A stretch of 5,158 bases of DNA, taken from contig PMCY01000151.1 in NCBI GenBank assembly GCA_003154255.1, forward strand, positions 1 through 5,158. The letters run 5' to 3'. Source of the DNA: Candidatus Aminicenantota bacterium. Its GTDB lineage: Bacteria; Acidobacteriota; Aminicenantia; Aminicenantales; UBA4085. Numbering within the stretch: position 1 is the stretch's first letter; each line of letters starts with the position of its first letter. A program made the translations under genes and the position numbers. Under the pieces are notes generated by a model. The model had not been told where the DNA came from and did no database searches. It worked only from the letters and a program-made list of their open reading frames with translations. Shown here piece by piece: positions 1 through 5,158 of the stretch.

Positions 1-2
1 TC

Positions 3-1220
3 GTCCATACCATGTATTTCCTGCCGGAGTTCGGCAGCGCCCCTATTTTGATGAACGAGCTGGCCTCGGACTTGGCCGCCCGGGGGCGCTCCGTCGAGGT
101 CATCACGACCCTGCCCCGGCCGCCGCATAACGCCGGGTATCAGGGCCGGTTCTACGTCCGTGAAGACGTCCGGGGATTCCGCGTCAAGCGTATTCTGACG
201 AACTTCACCGTACATCCCATCGGCCGGCTCATCGCCTGGACGATCTATACGGTTTGGACCTGGTTCAACCTGGCCACGGTCCGGCGCGGCGACGTGGTTT
301 TCCTGCGCCTCCCGCCGCTGCAGCTGGGCGTCACCGGCGTTCTGGCCCGCCGCCTGCGCGGAGCGCGCGTCATTCTCAACGTGCAGGACATTCATCCCGA
401 CCTGTCCATCGAATCGGGCCTGCTGCGGAATCCTTTTCTCATCCGCCTGGCCCAGATCTTCGAAAAGTGGATTTATAAACACACGGACGAAATTCTGGTC
501 ATCAGCGAAGGGTTCAAGAAAAACCTGTTGGCCAAGGGGGTCCCGGCCGGGAAGATCGTCATCATGCCCAATTGGGTCGACACCGGCGTCCTCAGCCCGC
601 GCCCCCGCGACAATCCCGTGGCCCGTCGGTTCGGCCTGAACGGCCGGTTCGTGCTGATGTACTCAGGGACGATCTCCCTTAGCAGCTCGGCGACTCTCGA
701 GCGTATCCTGGAGGCGGCCGGCCTGCTGCGGAGCGATCCGGAGATCCGCGTCGTCCTGGTCGGCGAAGGGCTGAAAAAACCGGATCTGACGGCCAAGGCC
801 GCGGCCCTGCATCTGCCCAACGTCGACTTCATCCCCTTCCAGCCTTATGAGGATCTGCCGGACCTGCTCGGCGCGGCGGATGTCCTCCTCGTTCCTCTGG
901 ACAAGGAAAAGTCCCTGTTGTCGGTCCCCTCCAAGCTCTACAATTTCATGTCCGCCGGCCGGCCCATTCTGGGCCTGGCCCATCCGGCTTCGGAAGTCTT
1001 CTCCCTCATTGGGGAGACGCAATGCGGCGTATGCGCACCGCCCGACGATCCCCAGAGGATCGCCGCCGCCATCCGGGACCTGAAAGCCGACGCCGTCGGA
1101 CGGGAGAGGATGGGGCGGAACGGCCGGTCCTACGCCGAAGCGCATTTTTCCCGGGAGGCCGTGCTCGATGCCTTCGACCGTCTCCTGTCGGAACCCCGGC
1201 GGCCGGCCCGGAGGCCGTGA
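3..1220 (+). CDS. Family 4 glycosyltransferase, WbuB-like (5' end outside window)
   Basis: Predicted cytoplasmic, membrane-associated GT-B glycosyltransferase that adds a sugar from a nucleotide donor to a lipid-linked glycan. Counting the Met at position 12 as residue 1, an N-terminal GT4 domain (about 7-170) opens with PEFGSAPILMNELA and carries NVQDIHPD (123-130), a motif typical of WbuB-type enzymes. The C-terminal GT1-type domain (about 208-375) has YSGT (217-220), GEG (251-253), DLPDLLGAADVLLVPL (281-296) and PSKLYNFMSAGRPIL (306-320), the donor-binding region. The frame stays open upstream of that Met (Val-His-Thr). In this family a short beta strand precedes the PE motif, so the true start probably lies a few codons before the window and the Met at 12 is internal. 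The stop overlaps the start of the sugar transferase, so the two are probably translationally coupled. WbuB is an N-acetyl-L-fucosamine transferase in E. coli, but the sugar used here cannot be read from sequence. Confidence 0.93.
   Translation, partial: VHTMYFLPEFGSAPILMNELASDLAARGRSVEVITTLPRPPHNAGYQGRFYVREDVRGFRVKRILTNFTVHPIGRLIAWTIYTVWTWFNLATVRRGDVVFLRLPPLQLGVTGVLARRLRGARVILNVQDIHPDLSIESGLLRNPFLIRLAQIFEKWIYKHTDEILVISEGFKKNLLAKGVPAGKIVIMPNWVDTGVLSPRPRDNPVARRFGLNGRFVLMYSGTISLSSSATLERILEAAGLLRSDPEIRVVLVGEGLKKPDLTAKAAALHLPNVDFIPFQPYEDLPDLLGAADVLLVPLDKEKSLLSVPSKLYNFMSAGRPILGLAHPASEVFSLIGETQCGVCAPPDDPQRIAAAIRDLKADAVGRERMGRNGRSYAEAHFSREAVLDAFDRLLSEPRRPARRP
1210..1214 (+). promoter_or_regulatory. 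Ribosome binding site of the sugar transferase
   Basis: GGAGG lies five bases before the ATG at 1220, inside the last codons of the glycosyltransferase. It fixes the start at 1220, whereas the open frame itself runs back to about 1022 inside the preceding gene. The TGATG stop-start overlap suggests reinitiation or coupled translation. Confidence 0.75.
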
Positions 1221-1867
1221 TGAAGACGATACCCTTGTCGCGCTATGTCCGGCGCGGCCTGTTCCTGAAGCGCCCTTTTGATACGGCCCTCTCGGGAATG
1301 GGACTTCTGCTCTCTTCGCCGCTCTGGCTGGTCATCGCCGCGGCCGTCAAGATCGAAGACGGCGGCCCCGTGTTCTATGGCCAGGCCCGGGTCGGGCGGA
1401 ACGGGCGCCTCTTTCGGGTGTTGAAGTTCCGGTCCATGATCACCGATGCGGAAAAGTCGGGCGTCGCCGTCCAGGCCGTGGAAAAAGATCCGCGGGTCAC
1501 CCGGGTCGGGCGCGTCCTGCGGGCCACGGCCATGGACGAGCTGCCCCAGCTCATCAACATCTTCAAGGGCGACATGAGCTTCGTCGGTCCGCGCGCCCTG
1601 CGGCCCCAGGAGAAAGAAGTTCATGGCCACTCCGACCAGCGGGCCATAGAAGACATCCCCGGCTATGCCGAGCGCCACGTCGTCCGGCCGGGATTGACCG
1701 GCCTGACCCAGATCTTCCTGCCGGGCGACACGCCGCGGCGCAAGAAGTTCAAATACGACCTCCTCTATATCCGCAAGCGCGGCTTCGGCTTCGATCTCAA
1801 GCTCATCCTCTTGTCCTTTTGGATCACCTTCCGCGGCCGCTGGGAATCGCGGGCTTCGAAGCTCTGA
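1220..1867 (+). CDS. Bacterial sugar transferase (polyprenyl-phosphate sugar-1-phosphate transferase)
   Basis: Predicted initiating enzyme: it moves a sugar-1-phosphate from a UDP-sugar onto polyprenyl phosphate at the inner face of the cytoplasmic membrane. The 215-residue product is a single-domain (PglC-sized) member of the monotopic phosphoglycosyl transferase family, without the extra N-terminal membrane region of WcaJ/WbaP. Visible features are KRPFD (17-21); a hydrophobic segment at about 22-43 with a Ser-Pro pair (33-34), as in the re-entrant helix of PglC; GPVFYGQARVGRNG (49-62); KFRSM (69-73); the catalytic Asp-Glu pair in MDELPQLINIFKGDMSFVGP (D106, E107); and RPGLTGLTQ (156-164). 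All key motifs are intact and the length is normal. The start at 1220 is chosen for its GGAGG site and one-base overlap with the glycosyltransferase stop. The sugar handled is unknown. Confidence 0.94.
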   Translation: MKTIPLSRYVRRGLFLKRPFDTALSGMGLLLSSPLWLVIAAAVKIEDGGPVFYGQARVGRNGRLFRVLKFRSMITDAEKSGVAVQAVEKDPRVTRVGRVLRATAMDELPQLINIFKGDMSFVGPRALRPQEKEVHGHSDQRAIEDIPGYAERHVVRPGLTGLTQIFLPGDTPRRKKFKYDLLYIRKRGFGFDLKLILLSFWITFRGRWESRASKL

Positions 1868-1887
1868 AAGCCGGCCGCTCGGAACAG

Positions 1888-1917
1888 TTGTCAAGCCGGG
1901 CGGATTATTTCTATAAT
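1888..1917 (+). promoter_or_regulatory. Sigma-70-like promoter upstream of the oxidoreductase
   Basis: In the 86-base gap after the sugar transferase, TTGTCA (1888-1893, five of six matches to the -35 consensus) is followed after 18 bases by TATAAT (1912-1917, a perfect -10). The stretch around 1904-1917 is AT-rich against a high-GC background. Transcription would begin near 1924, giving a leader of about 30 bases before the ATG at 1954. Its position suggests it drives the oxidoreductase, beta-barrel and export protein genes. This is sequence match only. Confidence 0.6.
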
Positions 1918-1936
1918 GGAGTGATCTATTTTTGCC

Positions 1937-1943
1937 GGGAGAG
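1937..1943 (+). promoter_or_regulatory. Ribosome binding site of the oxidoreductase
   Basis: GGGAGAG ends ten bases before the ATG at 1954, a slightly long but workable spacing. It favours that ATG over an in-frame GTG at 1921, which lies at or before the predicted transcription start. The ATG also places the dinucleotide-binding fold right at the N-terminus, as expected. Confidence 0.55.
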
Positions 1944-1953
1944 CCATTCATCC

Positions 1954-3147
1954 ATGCCCGAATATGATGTGGCCGTCGTCGGAGGCGGCCCCAGCGGACT
2001 GCAGACCGCCCGCCTGCTGGCGGAGCGGGGCCTGCACGTGGTCCTTTTCGAAAAAAAGGACGAAATCGGAGCGGACGTGGTGTGTACGGGCATCGTCGGT
2101 CGGGAGATCTTCCACGAGTTTGGCCTTCCCGAGGATTCCCTCCTCGGCGATCTTAGGACCATGACGGTGGTCGGGCCCTCGGGCGGCTCCCTCCATTACG
2201 AGCACCCTTCCACCTTCGCCGCGATCGTCGACCGCGGCCGTTTCGACGGGAGTCTGGCCTCGATCGCCCGGCAGGCCGGGGCCGAGATTCGAACGGGCCG
2301 CCGCGTCGTTTCGGTTTCCCTATCGTCCAAGGGCATCCGGCTCCGGACCCGTTCGGACCGGGGCGAGTCCGGTTCCTGCTCGGCGTCCATCCTGGTCCTG
2401 GCCACGGGCATTCATCACGATCTTCAAACCGGATTGGGGTTGGGTTCGCCGCGGGCCTTCCTGCGCGGCGTCCAATCCGAAGCCGAGACGACCCTGGATG
2501 CCGAGCCCGCCATTTACCTGGGGACGGGGATCGCTCCGGGCGCATTCGGCTGGGCCGTGCCGACAACGCCGGGCCGGATGAAGATCGGGCTCATTACGGA
2601 TAAGGATCCGGCCCGTTGTTTTGCCCGCTTGCTTGACGTCCTCCGGCTGGACGGCCGCCGCGGGGAGGCCGAAGCGGCCGCGCGGATCAAGCCCATTGCC
2701 CAGGGATTGGTGGCCCGAACTTCCGGCGAACGAGTCCTGGTGGTGGGGGAAGCCGCCGGGCAGGTTAAAACGACTACGGGCGGGGGGATCTATTACGGGC
2801 TCCTCGGCGCCCGGGTCGCCTCGGACATCGTCATGAAAGCGGTCCAGGCCCGGGATTTCCGGGCCTCCTTCCTTTCCGAATACGACCGGTTGTGGCGGGC
2901 CGTGCTTAAGCGCGAGATCCTCATCGGCCATTACGTCCGCAAGGCCTTTGCCGCCCTGGATGACCGGCAGATCGAGAAGCTGATGGACGTGGCCCGCCAG
3001 GACGGCGTCATCCCTCTCGTCCGGGCCCGGGGCCATTTCGACTGGCAGAGCGGGCTGCTCGTGGAGCTTTTGCGCCAGGCCCCGATTTTTCGGCTCTTCC
3101 GCGAAATCGGGCGTCCGCCCGCGTTCCTGAAAAAATTCTGGTCCTGA
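1954..3147 (+). CDS. FAD-dependent oxidoreductase, geranylgeranyl reductase family
   Basis: Predicted flavoprotein of the FixC/geranylgeranyl-reductase group (COG0644-like), whose characterised members reduce isoprenoid double bonds or pass electrons to quinones. The 397-residue product starts with the Rossmann strand DVAVVGGGPSG (GGGPSG at 10-15), with Glu33 (FEKK) ending the second strand. A family-typical Cys lies in VVCTGIVG (C44), DRGRFD is at 93-98, and GAFGWAVPT (196-204) matches the substrate-side motif. The second FAD motif, VVGEAAGQVKTTTGGGIYYG (263-282), has Glu where many relatives have Asp. A helical C-terminal part (about 300-397) follows. No transmembrane segment or signal peptide is evident, so it is cytosolic or membrane-peripheral. 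It has its own promoter and lies between the polymer synthesis and export genes, 18 bases before the beta-barrel gene. The substrate is unknown; a polyprenyl carrier lipid is one inference. The longer open frame from 1819 would overlap the sugar transferase and is not favoured. Confidence 0.88.
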   Translation: MPEYDVAVVGGGPSGLQTARLLAERGLHVVLFEKKDEIGADVVCTGIVGREIFHEFGLPEDSLLGDLRTMTVVGPSGGSLHYEHPSTFAAIVDRGRFDGSLASIARQAGAEIRTGRRVVSVSLSSKGIRLRTRSDRGESGSCSASILVLATGIHHDLQTGLGLGSPRAFLRGVQSEAETTLDAEPAIYLGTGIAPGAFGWAVPTTPGRMKIGLITDKDPARCFARLLDVLRLDGRRGEAEAAARIKPIAQGLVARTSGERVLVVGEAAGQVKTTTGGGIYYGLLGARVASDIVMKAVQARDFRASFLSEYDRLWRAVLKREILIGHYVRKAFAALDDRQIEKLMDVARQDGVIPLVRARGHFDWQSGLLVELLRQAPIFRLFREIGRPPAFLKKFWS

Positions 3148-3165
3148 CCGCGAGATCCCACGGGT

Positions 3166-4416
3166 ATGAAACGCACGGGTTTGATCCTCCTGGGAGCGCT
3201 GTCCCTGGCCGCCATGGCCGCGACCGGCGCCGCCCAGACCTATGTCTCCTTCCGCGACGAATGGGACCAGGTCCGCAAGGCCAGGATCCATTTCGGGCCC
3301 TTCTCCATCATCCCCTCCATCTCCCTGCAGAACGTCGGCTATGACGACAACGTCTATTTCGAGTCCGTCCCCCGAGGGGATTACACGGCCACCATCGCGC
3401 CCGAGGCCCGGATCTACTGGCCGCTGGGGAGCTGGATCCTTCTCTCGGCCCGCGATATCCCGGAGTATGACTTTTACCTGCACGAAAAGAATCGCCGGGA
3501 GTTTTCGAACAGCTACGGCTTGGGGGCCAAGGCCCTGCTTTTCGGCCGTTTTGTGGCCATGGGCGGCTACCAATATGACAAACATCAGCGGCAGCTTTCC
3601 TCGGAGATCGGAAGCTTCGTCAGGGATGAGACCCGGGCCGTCTCGGGTGGCCTGGCTTTCGAGACGGCCCGCAAAACGTCCTTGGCCGTCGGGTTTTTCC
3701 GACGGGATGTCGCCGTCGAGGATATCGGCCTGGCGGCCGGGTCCTCGTTTTCTTCGGCTTTTAACCGCCGCGAGAAGGGGATGACACTGGAATTCCACTA
3801 TCCGCTCTTCAGCGAAAGCTTTTTTTTCCTGAGCGCCGACTTCACCAAGTATGCCTTTGCTTTTTCCGGCTCGACCTGGCGGGATTCGTCGGCGGTCGCC
3901 GTAAGCGGAGGCTTGCGTTTCCCGCTGAGCGGCAACCTCACGGGCACCCTGGCCTTGGGCTACAAGAAATTCACGCTCAACGCCGGCCCTTTTCCGGACT
4001 TCTCCGGCCTGACCGCAAACACCGAGCTCGACGGCCGGTTCGGGCGTTTCGGCGTCCGCCTCCGCTACCGCCGGGACAACCCGTTTTCCTTTTATCAGAA
4101 TGTGGTCTATTTCATCGAGAACGATTATGGCGGGGGGGTGTCGCTTTATTTGACCGCCTTCCTCCGTCTCGACTATAATTATGATTACAGCCTCGGCGAC
4201 TACCCTCGATTCTTCATCACCGACCCGCTGACGGGCGAGGATACGGCGATCCGCCGCCGTGATCGGCACCAGTCCAATTCCGTGGGGTTGGTTTTCCGGA
4301 TATTCACCGATACGGGGGTCGGCCTGACCTGGAACGAGATCCGCTGGACCTCGACGCTGCCGGGCTGGGACAGGCAGCGCCGCTTTATCGGCGCCACGCT
4401 CACCCAGAGGTTCTGA
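3166..4416 (+). CDS. Outer-membrane beta-barrel protein of polysaccharide export locus (EpsL/BBP2-like)
   Basis: Predicted outer-membrane beta-barrel of 416 residues. A Sec signal peptide is clear: basic KR (2-3), a hydrophobic core (5-19) and likely cleavage after GAA (21-23). The mature part consists of alternating aromatic/polar strands with short turns, for example SLQNVGYDDNVYFE (53-66), LGAKALLFGRFVAMGGYQYD (119-138) and FLRLDYNYDYSLGD (332-345), and it ends in a terminal Phe (TLTQRF), the usual signal for BAM assembly. The YDDNVY element near the start of the barrel resembles the EpsL / putative beta-barrel porin 2 group found in exopolysaccharide operons. Eighteen bases separate it from both the oxidoreductase and the export protein gene. 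No good Shine-Dalgarno precedes the ATG (only a weak GAG at 3152-3154), so translation may depend on coupling. The likely role is an outer-membrane pore or exit channel for the polymer; the family assignment is by pattern, not by search. Confidence 0.85.
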   Translation: MKRTGLILLGALSLAAMAATGAAQTYVSFRDEWDQVRKARIHFGPFSIIPSISLQNVGYDDNVYFESVPRGDYTATIAPEARIYWPLGSWILLSARDIPEYDFYLHEKNRREFSNSYGLGAKALLFGRFVAMGGYQYDKHQRQLSSEIGSFVRDETRAVSGGLAFETARKTSLAVGFFRRDVAVEDIGLAAGSSFSSAFNRREKGMTLEFHYPLFSESFFFLSADFTKYAFAFSGSTWRDSSAVAVSGGLRFPLSGNLTGTLALGYKKFTLNAGPFPDFSGLTANTELDGRFGRFGVRLRYRRDNPFSFYQNVVYFIENDYGGGVSLYLTAFLRLDYNYDYSLGDYPRFFITDPLTGEDTAIRRRDRHQSNSVGLVFRIFTDTGVGLTWNEIRWTSTLPGWDRQRRFIGATLTQRF

Positions 4417-4422
4417 CCGACG

Positions 4423-4428
4423 AAGGAG
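4423..4428 (+). promoter_or_regulatory. Strong ribosome binding site of the export protein
   Basis: AAGGAG sits six bases before the ATG at 4435. Another in-frame ATG at 4429 directly abuts this motif and has no usable spacing, so the start at 4435 is preferred. The site is much stronger than that of the beta-barrel gene upstream. Confidence 0.75.
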
Positions 4429-4434
4429 ATGAAC

Positions 4435-5158
4435 ATGGACCATCGCCATCGAACATATGCCGTCCTGGCCGTCCTGGCCCTGGCCGCCATCGCCACCGCG
4501 GGACCCGCTCAGGAACAGCCGCAGGCCCGCTTCGTATCCGAATACAAGATCGGGCCCAAGGATCAGCTGGAGATCAAGGTGGCCAAAGGGGATATGTTCA
4601 ACACTCTGGCCCGGGTCACGGAAGACGGCAAGATCACCATCAATTATGTCGGCGAAGTGGTCGTCGAGAACCTCACCACGACCGAGCTGGAAAGAAAGCT
4701 GGTCCAGATCCTCATCGAAAAACGCTTGATGCTCGATCCCCAGGTGCAGGTCTCGGTCAAAGATTTTCAGAGCAGCATGGTCTCCGTCCTGGGAGCGGTC
4801 AAGGATCCCGGCATGGTCCAGCTCATGGGCCGCCAGACCCTGATGCAGGTCATCTCCAAGGCCGGCGGCATCACCCGCGACGCGGGCCGGGAAATCATCA
4901 TCATCCGCCGCCAGCCGGACGGCACGAGCAATTCCCTCCATATCCCGACCGAGGAACTTTTTATGAGGGGCGAAACGAAATATGACGTGCCGCTGGAGCC
5001 CTCGGACATCGTCAACGTCCAGGTCGACCGCGAGGTCCAAATTTATGTCATGGGGCAGGTCAAGGCGCCCGGGGCCCTGAAGGTCCTGCAGTCGCGCATC
5101 CCGACGGTGACCCAGGCCATCGCCCAGGCCGGTGATTTCACCGAGCGGGCCCGCAAGG
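4435..5158 (+). CDS. Polysaccharide export protein, Wza/OPX family with SLBB domains (3' end outside window)
   Basis: Predicted periplasmic or outer-membrane polysaccharide export (OPX) protein; 241 residues are visible and the frame is open at the window end. A Sec signal peptide (hydrophobic core 8-22) probably ends after ATA (20-22) or GPA (23-25). There is no lipobox Cys, unlike the Wza lipoprotein. The Poly_export domain spans about 36-112: YKIGPKDQLEIKV (37-49), VTEDGKITINYVGEV (61-75), TTTELERKL (81-89) and DPQVQVSV (101-108). A first SLBB domain follows (about 115-195), with VSVLGAVKDPGMV (117-129) and ISKAGGITRDAG (140-151). A second begins at about 203 with IYVMGQVKAPGAL and includes IAQAGDFT (229-236). 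The start at 4435 is supported by the AAGGAG site. It lies 18 bases after the beta-barrel gene, so the two are very likely co-transcribed and work together in export. Whether the missing C-terminus carries an outer-membrane helix cannot be seen. Confidence 0.93.
   Translation, partial: MDHRHRTYAVLAVLALAAIATAGPAQEQPQARFVSEYKIGPKDQLEIKVAKGDMFNTLARVTEDGKITINYVGEVVVENLTTTELERKLVQILIEKRLMLDPQVQVSVKDFQSSMVSVLGAVKDPGMVQLMGRQTLMQVISKAGGITRDAGREIIIIRRQPDGTSNSLHIPTEELFMRGETKYDVPLEPSDIVNVQVDREVQIYVMGQVKAPGALKVLQSRIPTVTQAIAQAGDFTERARK

Noticed and set aside
473..1145. Two overlapping antisense frames opposite the glycosyltransferase
   Set aside because: The forward frame encodes a complete GT-B fold with family motifs. 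The antisense products are Arg/Gly-rich and unrecognisable.
1022..1219. N-terminal extension of the sugar transferase by 66 codons
   Set aside because: The extension lies entirely within the glycosyltransferase gene in another frame and is Arg-rich. The ATG at 1220 has a good GGAGG site and gives a normal-length enzyme.
1868..1911. Possible intrinsic terminator after the sugar transferase
   Set aside because: GC-rich words such as CCGGCCG occur, but no stable stem followed by a T run was found.
1130..1951. Antisense open frame opposite the sugar transferase
   Set aside because: It mirrors a gene with intact catalytic motifs, and its product has no recognisable features. It is a typical GC-rich shadow.
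1819..1953. Longer start for the oxidoreductase, overlapping the end of the sugar transferase
   Set aside because: The extra residues precede the Rossmann fold without family resemblance, and the region contains a promoter. The ATG at 1954 has its own ribosome site.
4891..4906. Short ATC repeat in the export protein gene
   Set aside because: Four consecutive Ile codons in a beta strand of the SLBB domain explain it; it is too short to be a meaningful repeat.
2320..5040. A very long antisense open frame of 906 codons
   Set aside because: It runs opposite three well-supported genes. All three lie in the same forward frame (both spacers are 18 bases, a multiple of three), so one antisense frame stays in the same phase throughout, and high-GC codon use removes stops from it. 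The translation is low-complexity, Gly/Asp/Arg-rich, with no recognisable domain.

Overview
The window is high-GC, gene-dense bacterial DNA with all five genes on the + strand. It looks like a slice of an exopolysaccharide or capsule locus from a Gram-negative (diderm) bacterium. Two outer-membrane or periplasmic export components with Sec signal peptides support that, together with a classical Shine-Dalgarno sequence and a sigma-70-like promoter. The phylum cannot be fixed from the sequence alone. The style (GCC/CTG/ATC-rich codons, an EPS locus with a flavoprotein inserted) would suit an Acidobacteriota/Aminicenantes-type or deltaproteobacterial lineage, but that is only a guess.

Layout. 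(1) Positions 3-1220 hold a family-4 glycosyltransferase of the WbuB type, missing only a few N-terminal codons at the window edge. (2) Positions 1220-1867 hold a small single-domain sugar-1-phosphate transferase (monotopic phosphoglycosyl transferase) whose start codon overlaps the previous stop by one base. (3) An 86-base gap follows, carrying a good sigma-70-like promoter (TTGTCA, 18-base spacer, TATAAT). (4) Positions 1954-3147 hold a FAD-dependent oxidoreductase of the geranylgeranyl-reductase family. (5) Positions 3166-4416 hold a signal-peptide-bearing outer-membrane beta-barrel of the EpsL/BBP2 kind. (6) From 4435 to the window end runs a Wza-type polysaccharide export protein (Poly_export plus SLBB domains), cut by the window edge.

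How they may work together. The sugar-phosphate transferase would load the first sugar on a polyprenyl phosphate at the cytoplasmic face, and the glycosyltransferase would extend it. After flipping and polymerisation (genes not in the window), the export protein and beta-barrel would carry the polymer through the periplasm and outer membrane. The odd member is the isoprenoid-reductase-like flavoprotein between the synthesis and export halves. One testable idea is that it saturates the polyprenyl carrier lipid. The export half also looks like the arrangement in which an export protein without a lipobox works with a separate beta-barrel porin instead of forming its own outer-membrane pore.

No RNA genes, mobile elements, CRISPR arrays or convincing intrinsic terminators were seen. 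There is no gene-free stretch longer than 86 bases.
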